This document shows positions 7,983-16,385 of a stretch of DNA of 64,000 nucleotides, piece after piece. Both the position numbers and the translations under genes were made by a program. Source of the stretch: Nibrella saemangeumensis (lineage in GTDB: Bacteria; Bacteroidota; Bacteroidia; Cytophagales; Spirosomataceae); NCBI RefSeq assembly GCF_039541915.1, contig NZ_BAABHD010000001.1, positions 1 to 64,000 of the forward strand. The letters are read 5' to 3'. How positions within the stretch are numbered: position 1 is the first letter of the stretch; the number at the start of each line of letters is the position of its first letter. The notes under the pieces were generated by a model. That model ran no database searches and was not told the origin of the DNA. It worked only from the letters and a program-made list of their open reading frames with translations.

Positions 7983-10436
7983 ATGAGAACTTTTATAACC
8001 TCTGCCCTGATGATTTGCCTGACTTTGTCAGTAGCGTTTGCCCAGTCTCCGGTTAAGGGGAAAATTAGCGGAAAAGTCAACGACGCTGCGGGCAAGTCAT
8101 TGGAATTTGTGACGATGATGCTGGTAAAGGCTAAAGACTCTACCCTGGTCAAAGGGGCTATCAGCGATGTCAACGGTGCTTACGAGTTCGAGGGTATTGC
8201 CGCCGGGCAGTACCGGGTGGCGGCTCAGCAAATGGGCTTTCGCAGGAGCTTCACTGACGCGTTTGAGGTGGATGCCGAACACACCACTATTCAGGTGCCG
8301 GCGCTCCAGATGAGCGAAGAATCAAAGAGCCTGACCGAGGTGAAGGTAGTGGCCAAGAAGCCTTTTATTGAGCAGCAGATTGACCGGACGGTGATGAACG
8401 TCGAGAACAGCATCGTATCGAGCGGCAGCAACGCCCTGGAAGTGCTGGAAAAAGCACCGGGCGTGACCATCGACCGGCAGAGCGACCAGTTGCAGTTAAA
8501 GGGTAAGTCGGGTGTAATTGTGATGATCGACGGGAAGCAAACCTACCTGTCATCACAGGAAGTAGCCAACCTGCTGAAGAACACGCCCAGCGACAACATT
8601 GAAAAAATTGAGATTATTACCAATCCTTCGTCCAAGTACGATGCCGCCGGTAACGTCGGTATCATCAACATCCGGATGAAGAAAAACCAGAATTTCGGTA
8701 CCAACGGTACACTGACGGCTGGGGTAGGTTATGGCCGCTTCGAGAAATACAACTCGGCCTTAAACCTGAACCACCGTGAAGGCAAAATCAACGCCTTCGG
8801 TAACTACAGTTACTTCCACAACCGGCGATTCCAGGAGAATGAGATCAACCGGGTGATACCGTATAATGGTACCGTTACCTATTTCGACCAGAAGTCTTAC
8901 CGGCCCAACAATTTTGACGGGCATAACTTCCGGGGCGGCATTGACTACTTCATCAGCAAGAAAAGTACAGTGGGTGTCTTGGCTACCGGCTTCATCAACG
9001 ACTGGCAGCAGCCTAACGGTATCAATCATTCGGTGATGCGCAATGCCGACCGGGAGATAACCATGATGCCGACCACGAATGTAACGGTGAAGAACAAGTG
9101 GACGAACCTGACCGGTAACCTGAATTACAAATACGATTTCAACGGTAAAGGCCGCGAGCTGACCGCCGATATGGATTACTCCCGGTTCAACGGCGATTCG
9201 TACAACAACCTGGTAACCCGGTACGTAGATGCCAATAACCAGACCGTGAAGCCGACAGAGAACGTTAGGAACGATATGCCGTCCGCCATCGACATCTGGG
9301 CGTTCAAAGCCGACTACGTACACCCGACCAAAACGGGCAAGTTTGAAGCGGGCGTGAAGAGCAGCTATGTGCAGTCGGACAACGACCTGGTGTATCAGAA
9401 CCTGATTGACAGCCGCTGGATTGTTGACGCCACCAAAAGCAACCGGTTCAAGTACACCGAAAATGTCAATGCGGCTTATGCCTCATTTGGTGGTAAGCTG
9501 AGCAAGAAAACGAGTATTCAGGCCGGTCTGCGGCTGGAGCAGACGCTGTCGCGGGGTAATTCGGTGACGCTGAATAAAATTGTGGACAGAAATTACCTGA
9601 ACCTGTTTCCGACTTTGTTCGTATCCCGACAAATTGATACCAACAACGTTTTGAACCTTTCATACAGCAGACGGATCGATCGTCCCAATTATCAGAACCT
9701 GAATCCGTTTGTTTTCTATCTTGACCCGTACACGTATCAGCAGGGTAATCCGTACCTGAAACCACAGTTTACGAACTCGATCCAACTGACGCACGTGTAT
9801 AAGGGAGCGTTCTCGACATCGCTGAGCTACAGCCGCACTAACGACGTGATCGTAAATGAGGTGCCGGGCCAGATTGCCGAGAAGAATATTACCTACGTAA
9901 CGTCGGATAACCTCGCTACGCAGGATAACGTGAGCCTGACCCTGAGTTTCCCGGTACGGGTAAGCAAGTGGTGGAACATGCAGAACAATGTAACCGGTTA
10001 CTATAATAAATTTCAGTCACCGTACCTGGGCGCACAGTATAATGTCGATTTTGTAGCCTTTAACCTGTATTCATCACACAACTTTGTACTGGGTAAAGGA
10101 ATTTCGGCCGAACTGTCCGGATGGTATAACTCAGCGGGGGTATTTGGATTCTACCGCTACCAGCCGCAGGGAGCCTTCAGCATCGGTGTACAGAAATCAG
10201 TGCTGGACAAAAAAGGCACGCTGAAGCTGAACATCAACGACCCCTTCTGGCTGAATCAGTTTAAGGGCCGGGCCAACTACCAGGACATCAACTTTGCGGT
10301 GAACGCCCGCTGGGAGAGTCGCATCGTCCGGGCAACGTTTACCTACCGGTTTGGTAACCAGAATGTTAAAGCAGCCCGTCAGCGCAGTACCAGTACCGAA
10401 GCCGAGCGCAACCGTGCCGGTGGAGGTAACAACTAG
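7983..10436 (+). CDS. TonB-dependent receptor-like outer membrane protein, paralog 1
   Basis: 817 residues from the ATG at 7983, chosen because a clear signal peptide follows (MRTFITSALMICLTLSVAFA). Residues ~24-110 form a carboxypeptidase-regulatory-like beta sandwich (GKISGKVNDAAGKSLEFVTM). Residues ~115-240 form the plug, with LEKAPGVTIDRQSDQLQLKG and IEIITNPSSKYDAAGN. The remainder is a beta-barrel of the OMP_b-brl_3 type, ending RATFTYRFGNQNVKAARQ. These proteins sit in the outer membrane and are thought to import or export ligands using TonB energy; the substrate cannot be told from sequence. No SusD partner is adjacent. The next gene is a close paralog in the same orientation, and a terminator separates the two. 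Confidence 0.9.
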   Translation: MRTFITSALMICLTLSVAFAQSPVKGKISGKVNDAAGKSLEFVTMMLVKAKDSTLVKGAISDVNGAYEFEGIAAGQYRVAAQQMGFRRSFTDAFEVDAEHTTIQVPALQMSEESKSLTEVKVVAKKPFIEQQIDRTVMNVENSIVSSGSNALEVLEKAPGVTIDRQSDQLQLKGKSGVIVMIDGKQTYLSSQEVANLLKNTPSDNIEKIEIITNPSSKYDAAGNVGIINIRMKKNQNFGTNGTLTAGVGYGRFEKYNSALNLNHREGKINAFGNYSYFHNRRFQENEINRVIPYNGTVTYFDQKSYRPNNFDGHNFRGGIDYFISKKSTVGVLATGFINDWQQPNGINHSVMRNADREITMMPTTNVTVKNKWTNLTGNLNYKYDFNGKGRELTADMDYSRFNGDSYNNLVTRYVDANNQTVKPTENVRNDMPSAIDIWAFKADYVHPTKTGKFEAGVKSSYVQSDNDLVYQNLIDSRWIVDATKSNRFKYTENVNAAYASFGGKLSKKTSIQAGLRLEQTLSRGNSVTLNKIVDRNYLNLFPTLFVSRQIDTNNVLNLSYSRRIDRPNYQNLNPFVFYLDPYTYQQGNPYLKPQFTNSIQLTHVYKGAFSTSLSYSRTNDVIVNEVPGQIAEKNITYVTSDNLATQDNVSLTLSFPVRVSKWWNMQNNVTGYYNKFQSPYLGAQYNVDFVAFNLYSSHNFVLGKGISAELSGWYNSAGVFGFYRYQPQGAFSIGVQKSVLDKKGTLKLNINDPFWLNQFKGRANYQDINFAVNARWESRIVRATFTYRFGNQNVKAARQRSTSTEAERNRAGGGNN

Positions 10437-10495
10437 AGATATTCATAGCAACGCTATATAAGAGCTTAGTTTAGTTTAGGTTAAGAAAACGCAGA

Positions 10496-10527
10496 AAGCC
10501 ACTCCCATCTTGAGGGGTGGCTTTTTT
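10496..10527 (+). terminator. Intrinsic terminator of receptor paralog 1
   Basis: GCCACTCCC and GGGGTGGC form a stem with a short loop, followed by a run of six T. It lies 60 bases after the receptor stop codon. Confidence 0.8.
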
Positions 10528-10567
10528 GTTTGTATTCCCTCCCAAACCATTCATCCACTCCCTTTGA

Positions 10568-10615
10568 CCGTTTATGTAAGAACAGGTACTTGGTTATGCA
10601 ACCTACCTAACTTTG
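10568..10615 (+). promoter_or_regulatory. Conserved upstream block and -7 box of receptor paralog 2
   Basis: Aligns with 7752-7800 and ends in TAACTTTG (10608-10615), a full match to TAnnTTTG. The predicted 5' leader before the ATG at 10677 is about 55 bases and contains CTATCCACACC (10650-10660), a variant of the 11-mer found directly before two other envelope genes. No well-spaced -33 TTG is evident. Confidence 0.5.
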
Positions 10616-10676
10616 TCCTACTTAATCGCCTGATACGCACAACTTTTTTCTATCCACACCATACTTCTCTTCCGGC

Positions 10677-13124
10677 ATGAAAACGTTTATTACCTCTGCT
10701 CTCTTCGTATGCCTGGTCCTGACTACAGCCTTCTCACAGGCACCGGTTAAAGGCAAAATCAACGGTAAAGTCGCCGATGCGACAGGCAAGTCACTGGAAT
10801 TTGTGACGATGATGCTGGTGAAAGCCAAAGACTCGACGCTGGTCAAAGGCGGAATCACCGATGTAAACGGAGCTTATGAATTCGAGAACATTGCGGCTGG
10901 TCAGTACCGGGTAGCGGCTCAGCAGATGGGCTACGCCAAGACGTTTAGCGATGCGTTTGCGGTCGATCCTGAGCATACCGCCATCCAACTACCGGCGCTT
11001 CAGATGCTGGAGGCCTCCAAAAGTTTGGCCGAAGTGAAGGTAACGGCGAAGAAGCCCTTTATCGAGCAGCAGATTGACCGGACGGTGGTGAACGTCGAGA
11101 ACAGCATTGTCGCCAGCGGCAATACGGCTCTTGAAGTACTGGAAAAAGCACCGGGCGTGACCATCGACCGGCAGAGCGAAGAAATCTCCCTCAAAGGGAA
11201 GTCGGGTGTGATTGTGATGATTGACGGCAAACAGACCTACCTGTCATCGCAGGAAGTGGCCAACCTGCTGAAGAATACGCCCAGCGACAACATTGAGAAG
11301 ATTGAGATTATCACCAATCCATCATCTAAGTACGATGCCGCCGGTAACTCGGGTATCATCAACATCAAGATGAAGAAGAATAAGAACTTCGGCACAAACG
11401 GGACCTGGATTGGCGGCCTGGGCTATGGCCGGTTTGAAAAATACAACACCACGCTGAATCTGAACCACCGCGAAGGTAAAATCAACGCCTTTGGCAGCTA
11501 TAGCTTTAACGGCCGCCGGTCATTTAACGAAACCACCATCAACCGGGCTATTCCGTTCGACGGTACCATTACGTACTTCGACCAGGTATCGTACCGGCCA
11601 ATCAATTTTCAGGGACATAACCTTCGGGGCGGTATAGACTACTTCATTAATAAGAAAAGCACCATTGGAGTCCTGGCTACCGGCTTTATGAATGGCTTTG
11701 AAGCTGATGGACTTAACCATTCGGTACTGAGCAACGAAAACCGCGAGGTAACACTCCGGCCAACGACTAACGCCCTGGCCAAAAACAAGTGGATGAACCT
11801 GACGGGTAATCTGAACTATAAGTACGATTTCAACGGCAAAGGCCGCGAACTAACCGCCGATGTGGATTACTCGAAGTACGATGGCGAAGGCAACAATAAC
11901 CTGACCACTACGTACCTGAAGGCCGACAACACGACCGACCGCCCGACCGAATACATCCGCAACAAGATGCCGTCGACCATCGACATCTGGGCGTTCAAAA
12001 CTGACTATACGCACCCGACTAAAAAAGGTAAATTCGAGGCCGGTGTAAAGAGTAGCTTTGTGCAGTCAGATAATAACATGGTGTTCGAGAATCAACTGGA
12101 TGGTCGCTGGATTATCGATGCCAACCGCACCAACCGCTTTAAGTATCTGGAGAACGTGAATGCGGCTTACGCCAGCTTCTCCAGTAAGCTGAACAAAAAG
12201 ACGAGCATTCAGGCGGGCCTGCGGCTGGAGCAGACGCACTCACGAGGTAACTCGGTCACGCTGAACAAGGTAATTGACCGGAATTACGTAAACCTGTTCC
12301 CGACCCTGTTTGTGTCGCGGCAACTGGATACCAACAACGTGCTTAATGTCTCGTACAGCCGCCGGATTGACCGCCCGAACTACCAGGATCTGAACCCATT
12401 TATGTTCTTCCTGGACCCATACACCTATCAGGTTGGTAACCCGAACATTAAACCGCAGATGACGCATTCGCTGCAACTGACGCATACCTACAAAGGTTCT
12501 ATTTCAACATCCGTAGGTTTTAGCCGCACCAACGACTTTATCATGCGCCAGGTGCCGGGCCAGATTGCCGAGCAGAACATCGCTTATATAACCACCGAGA
12601 ACCTGGCGGTGCGGGACAACGCCAACCTGACCTTGAGCTTCCCGGTGACGGTACGCAAGTGGTGGACTATGCAGAATAATGTAACGGCTTTTTACAACCG
12701 CATCAACACGCCGTACCGGGGTGGTCAGTATAACGTGAGCTTCGTAGGCTACAACCTCTATTCATCCAGCAACTTCGTGCTGGGTAAAGGCTTTAGTGGT
12801 GAACTGGCGGCCTGGTACAACTCCGCCGGTGTGGATGGCTTCTTCCGCTACCAGCCGATGGGTGCCTTCAGCGTAGGTGTGCAAAAGCAGGTAATGAACA
12901 AGAAAGGTACACTGCGGGTGAACGTAAACGACCCATTCTGGCTGAACCGGTTCCGGGGCGAAACCAAGTACCAGGATATTAGCATGAAAGTGCAGTCGGT
13001 ATTTGAAAGTCGTCAGGCCCGCGTAACCTTCACCTACCGTTTCGGCAACCAGAACGTAAAAGCCGCCCGCCAGCGCCGTTCCGCCACCGCCGATGAGCAG
13101 GGAAGGGTACAGTCGGGGAATTGA
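10677..13124 (+). CDS. TonB-dependent receptor-like outer membrane protein, paralog 2
   Basis: 815 residues with signal peptide MKTFITSALFVCLVLTTAFS. The architecture is the same as the preceding gene: carboxypeptidase-like domain (~24-110), plug (~115-240) and OMP_b-brl_3 barrel. Residues ~173-224 of the plug are essentially identical to paralog 1, as is most of the C-terminal barrel end (VTFTYRFGNQNVKAARQR). Divergence concentrates in barrel segments that probably form extracellular loops (for example DGEGNNNLTTTYLKADNTTD against the equivalent NGDSYNNLVTRYVDANNQTV). This indicates tandem duplication followed by diversification of ligand-contacting loops. It is probably expressed from its own promoter and ends with a perfect terminator hairpin. 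Confidence 0.9.
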   Translation: MKTFITSALFVCLVLTTAFSQAPVKGKINGKVADATGKSLEFVTMMLVKAKDSTLVKGGITDVNGAYEFENIAAGQYRVAAQQMGYAKTFSDAFAVDPEHTAIQLPALQMLEASKSLAEVKVTAKKPFIEQQIDRTVVNVENSIVASGNTALEVLEKAPGVTIDRQSEEISLKGKSGVIVMIDGKQTYLSSQEVANLLKNTPSDNIEKIEIITNPSSKYDAAGNSGIINIKMKKNKNFGTNGTWIGGLGYGRFEKYNTTLNLNHREGKINAFGSYSFNGRRSFNETTINRAIPFDGTITYFDQVSYRPINFQGHNLRGGIDYFINKKSTIGVLATGFMNGFEADGLNHSVLSNENREVTLRPTTNALAKNKWMNLTGNLNYKYDFNGKGRELTADVDYSKYDGEGNNNLTTTYLKADNTTDRPTEYIRNKMPSTIDIWAFKTDYTHPTKKGKFEAGVKSSFVQSDNNMVFENQLDGRWIIDANRTNRFKYLENVNAAYASFSSKLNKKTSIQAGLRLEQTHSRGNSVTLNKVIDRNYVNLFPTLFVSRQLDTNNVLNVSYSRRIDRPNYQDLNPFMFFLDPYTYQVGNPNIKPQMTHSLQLTHTYKGSISTSVGFSRTNDFIMRQVPGQIAEQNIAYITTENLAVRDNANLTLSFPVTVRKWWTMQNNVTAFYNRINTPYRGGQYNVSFVGYNLYSSSNFVLGKGFSGELAAWYNSAGVDGFFRYQPMGAFSVGVQKQVMNKKGTLRVNVNDPFWLNRFRGETKYQDISMKVQSVFESRQARVTFTYRFGNQNVKAARQRRSATADEQGRVQSGN

Positions 13125-13190
13125 GAAACGTCTTGAACCAGGATTTTAAGGATTAACAGGATAAGGCTCCGCCTACAGCCAATCCAACAG

Positions 13191-13214
13191 AAAAGGCCCC
13201 ACGTGGGGCCTTTT
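13191..13214 (+). terminator. Intrinsic terminator of receptor paralog 2
   Basis: Perfect hairpin AAAAGGCCCC-ACGT-GGGGCCTTTT followed by T-rich sequence. It could also work on the minus strand for pgk readthrough. Confidence 0.85.
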
Positions 13215-13222
13215 CTGTTTTG

Positions 13223-13316
13223 TTTTTGTCATCCCGACGCAGGAGGGATCTTGATGGTAAACCCAACGTACTGTTGAGAAAACGCCAAGATCCCTCCTGC
13301 GTCGGGATGACAAAAA
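13223..13316. repeat. REP-like element: 31-bp perfect inverted repeat
   Basis: Arms at 13223-13253 and 13286-13316 are perfect reverse complements, with a 32-base spacer. The core word GTCATCCCGACGCAGGAGGG resembles REP-type palindromes widespread between genes in Bacteroidota. A partial third copy (CGGGATGACAAAAA) follows at 13318-13331. It lies between convergent genes. Confidence 0.8.
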
Positions 13317-13333
13317 GCGGGATGACAAAAACA

Positions 13334-14521
13334 CTAGGCCAATGCCGCCACGCCCGGCAACGTCTTGCCTTCCATGTACTCCAGCAGGGCACCGCCACCG
13401 GTAGAGACGTAGCTCACGCGGTCGCCGTAGCCGGCCTGGTTGATGGCCGAGGCCGAGTCGCCACCGCCGATGAGGGAGAAGGCACCGTTCTCTTCAGTAG
13501 CCTTTACAACGGCTTCGGCAATGGCGTTGGTGCCGGTAGCAAAGTTTTCAAACTCAAATACACCCATCGGGCCGTTCCAAAGGATAGTCTTTGACTTTTC
13601 GATGACGTCGGTGAATTTCTTGATGGTTTCGGGACCGATATCGAGCCCTTCCCAGCCGTCGGGAATCTGGCCGGTTGCCACCACCTGCCTGTTCGCATCG
13701 TTGGAGAAGTCATCGGCAATGACGTTATCGACGGGCATAATGATGTTCACCCCTCTCTCTTTGGCTTTTTCGAGGATTTGGAGGGCCAGATCCTGCTTAT
13801 CGGCTTCCAGCAGTGACTTGCCAATCTGGCCGCCCTGCGCCTTCGTGAAGGTATAGGTCATACCGCCCCCGATGATGAGGTTGTCTACTGTATCGAGCAG
13901 GCGTTCGATAATCAGAATTTTATCGGAAATCTTGGCCCCACCCATAATCGCCGTGAACGGCCGCTCCGCTTCTTCCAGAATCTTCTTGGCGTTGTCGAGT
14001 TCGGCCTGCATCACGTACCCGCAAACGCGGTCGTCGAAGAACTTACCCATCACGGCCGTAGAGGCATGGGCGCGGTGGGCCGTTCCGAAGGCATCATTCA
14101 CCCACACATCACCCAGTTCAGCCAGTTTTTTGGCGAACTCTTCGTCCCCTTTTTCTTCCTGCTTATAGAAGCGCAGGTTTTCGAGCAGCAGGATTTCACC
14201 GGGTTGCAGTGATGCCGCCTGGTCTTTGGCGGATTGGCCAATGCAGTCGTCGGCAAACTTTACCTCCCGGCCAAATGTCTCTTTCAAGGTCGGCAGCAGG
14301 TGCTTCAATGAAAATTTTTCTTCGGGTCCGCCTTTCGGACGGCCCAGGTGCGACATCAGGATCGCCGAGCCGCCGTCGTTCAGGATTTTGGTGATGGTGG
14401 GAATGGTCGCTTTAATGCGCGTGTCGTCGGTGATGGTATAGTTTTCATCGAGGGGCACGTTAAAGTCCACCCGAACAAGGGCTTTTTTGCCGGCAAAATT
14501 GTAAGAGTCAACCGTTTTCAT
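13334..14521 (-). CDS. pgk: Phosphoglycerate kinase
   Basis: 395 residues from the ATG at 14521 (MKTVDSYNFAGKKALVRVDF), the usual family start; the frame open to 14701 is not supported. The substrate-binding N-terminal motif VRVDFNVPLDENYTITDDTR, LMSHLGRPKGGPEEKFSLKH, the central LLENLRFYKQEEKG, the nucleotide-site region AIMGGAKISDKI and the C-terminal SLIGGGDSASAINQAG (Gly-rich ATP loop) are all present. It converts 1,3-bisphosphoglycerate and ADP to 3-phosphoglycerate and ATP in glycolysis. It is transcribed alone, with no gap partner nearby. The REP-like element lies immediately downstream. Confidence 0.97.
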   Translation of the reverse strand: MKTVDSYNFAGKKALVRVDFNVPLDENYTITDDTRIKATIPTITKILNDGGSAILMSHLGRPKGGPEEKFSLKHLLPTLKETFGREVKFADDCIGQSAKDQAASLQPGEILLLENLRFYKQEEKGDEEFAKKLAELGDVWVNDAFGTAHRAHASTAVMGKFFDDRVCGYVMQAELDNAKKILEEAERPFTAIMGGAKISDKILIIERLLDTVDNLIIGGGMTYTFTKAQGGQIGKSLLEADKQDLALQILEKAKERGVNIIMPVDNVIADDFSNDANRQVVATGQIPDGWEGLDIGPETIKKFTDVIEKSKTILWNGPMGVFEFENFATGTNAIAEAVVKATEENGAFSLIGGGDSASAINQAGYGDRVSYVSTGGGALLEYMEGKTLPGVAALA

Positions 14522-14585
14522 AGGGGAGTAGCAAATCTGTTTGCGCGGCAAAAATGGGGAAATATGTGGTAAGTGAGCAAAAAAA

Positions 14586-15905
14586 TTACTTCTGCGCCAC
14601 CGCCTTAAACTGCGCGAACAACCATGTATCAGCTTTTTCACCCTGCTCTGGATAGGTCCAGTGGCCAGTCTCCTGGGCAATGAACAGCGATTTAGGAGCA
14701 CTAATGACGTTATAAGCCGCGTGCATGGAGGTAGGCGGGCAGGTCTCGTCGTTGTAGCCCCAGGAGTAGAAGCCGGGTACCTTTACGTGCCGGGCAAAGT
14801 TTACCACATCATAGTACTTCGACGTTTTTACCTTATCCGGCTTGTTGTTGAAGGCGGCATTGGCTTCCGAGAACATATGCGGCCAGCCACCCGCGCGGCC
14901 TTTCAGGTAGCCCGTCAGATCAGATAGGGCAGGGTAGTAGGCCACCAGCCACTTAATGCGGCTATCGAGTGCAGCTGTAATGATAGACAAAGCACCACCC
15001 TGGCTACCACCCATAACCGCCAGATTGCTGCCGTCATATTCGGGTAGGCTGTTGATGAAGTCAACAGCGCGAACGCAGCCCAGGTACACCCGCTTGTAGT
15101 AGTAGTTGTCGCGGTCGTCGAGGTTTTGAGCCCAGTAACCGGCTAATGGACCTTTTCCTAAATTGTCGTAGACTTCAGCCGGCATGGTTACGGGCACGCC
15201 ATGAATACCAACCTGTAGGGTAATAGCGCCTTTTTCGGCACGGGCTACATCGCCCGAGTACGGCCGTACACCAGCTCCCGGTACGTGCAGGATAGCCGGG
15301 TATTTGCCGGCTGTTTTGGGCACACACAGGATGCCGTAGTAACGGGCACCTTCGCGCATGGTGTTGAAGTTAACGTGGTAGACATTCACTTTCTCGGTGC
15401 AGCGCTCCGGCATCAGCACCATGCGGGCATCCAGCGGGATTTTAGCGGCATCAGCCTTGGCTTTGTCCCAGAACGCGGTAAAATCGTCGGGCAGGTTTGT
15501 AGCAGGCTGAATGGCGTTGGCGTCGTAAGCCGCCGTGGCTAGACCTTTGTACTCTTTGCCCTCGACTTGTGCGTAAACTTCGCAGCGCAGAAAGCCGGGG
15601 GTATTCATGGTGCCGCCATCGATGGTGGCTTTGCCTTCTTTCAGCTTCAGCGTACCTGATTTGACCGGCTTCATCTTCTCCGGCATCACGGCGTACCGGA
15701 CTTCAGCATTGGCGAGGCCAACATTAGCCTGGGTAACCTGAACAGTAAAGCGGGCCGGCTCCCCAACTTTGTATTCCCAGTTGGCGCGTTCGGGGGCTAC
15801 TAAAACCTTAATGTACCGTTCGGCAGGTTGGGCAATCGCCTGCGGCAGCAGGGAGACAAAGAGCAAAAACAGGTAAAGGCGTAAGGATACAGGGGTGTGC
15901 TTCAT
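14586..15905 (-). CDS. Secreted acetylxylan esterase-like hydrolase (CE7/AXE1 family)
   Basis: 439 residues. A signal peptide (to about residue 25, cut after AIA) is followed by an Ig-like N-terminal beta domain (~30-130) and an alpha/beta-hydrolase domain of the AXE1/cephalosporin-C deacetylase type. The expected triad is visible: nucleophile S301 in GGSQGG, acid D386 in GYNDETCPP, and H415 in QETGHW. The RGXQ-like core and NLDDRDNYYYKRVYLGCVRA helix match CE7 esterases, which deacetylate xylo-oligosaccharides and small acetylated sugars. The periplasmic location and the extra N-terminal domain are typical of Bacteroidota homologs. It has its own 480-bp upstream region; no glycan utilisation cluster is adjacent. 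Confidence 0.85.
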   Translation of the reverse strand: MKHTPVSLRLYLFLLFVSLLPQAIAQPAERYIKVLVAPERANWEYKVGEPARFTVQVTQANVGLANAEVRYAVMPEKMKPVKSGTLKLKEGKATIDGGTMNTPGFLRCEVYAQVEGKEYKGLATAAYDANAIQPATNLPDDFTAFWDKAKADAAKIPLDARMVLMPERCTEKVNVYHVNFNTMREGARYYGILCVPKTAGKYPAILHVPGAGVRPYSGDVARAEKGAITLQVGIHGVPVTMPAEVYDNLGKGPLAGYWAQNLDDRDNYYYKRVYLGCVRAVDFINSLPEYDGSNLAVMGGSQGGALSIITAALDSRIKWLVAYYPALSDLTGYLKGRAGGWPHMFSEANAAFNNKPDKVKTSKYYDVVNFARHVKVPGFYSWGYNDETCPPTSMHAAYNVISAPKSLFIAQETGHWTYPEQGEKADTWLFAQFKAVAQK

Positions 15906-16385
15906 ATCCAGGAAAACAGGAGGTTAGAGGGTATTTTCTTTAGAAAGACGATTTCGGGAAATATTACTTACTCCGGTCAGTGGCTTTCTATTTCTTTTGA
16001 ATGATTCTGACCGCATCATCCAGGGTAGTGGCCAGAATAGTTGCCTGCTGATTGACCAGCAAAATGAACCGAATTAAAGGATTGCCGGTGTGGTTCGCTG
16101 CTCGTCCGCCATTGTAACGCGATTCTTACCTGCCTTATATTGAGTTGGCCAAAAGTCTACTCGCGTCATAGACGCGCACCTCGCCTGTCTCGCGTTACAA
16201 TCGCGGACGAGCAGTTGGAGATTGGCAGACAGGCCGTGTCTTCTTATTGGCTCAATTATATTTCCTAAATTGTATCGGAGAGCAACAATGGCAGGGTTGT
16301 TAATAGCGGAGTAGGACAGTACATGTAAATCGAACACCGCCTAGGCATGGACTTTAAAAAGTTTTATCTATATTCATAAAAAGGT
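15906..16385. other. 480-bp intergenic region containing an inverted-repeat element
   Basis: Apart from the 117-bp element at 16098-16214, I see no coding signal. An open frame on the minus strand (16074-16337) is explained by the element and has no recognisable protein. The leaders of both flanking divergent genes must lie here; no good TAnnTTTG box was found. Confidence 0.6.
16098..16214. repeat. 117-bp MITE-like element with 24-bp inverted ends
   Basis: The left end (16098-16121, beginning CTGCTCGTCCGC) and right end (16191-16214) are reverse complements over 24 bases with one mismatch. Inside is a small hairpin, GCGTC-ATA-GACGC, at about 16162-16176. No open frame of interest is inside. 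The size and ends resemble a miniature inverted-repeat transposable element, although I see no clear target-site duplication. Confidence 0.65.

Noticed and set aside
8760..9323. Minus-strand 187-residue frame inside receptor paralog 1
   Set aside because: Shadow of the barrel-coding frame; no domain.
16074..16337. Minus-strand open frame over the inverted-repeat element
   Set aside because: Its frame runs through the palindromic element, with no recognisable protein or start context.
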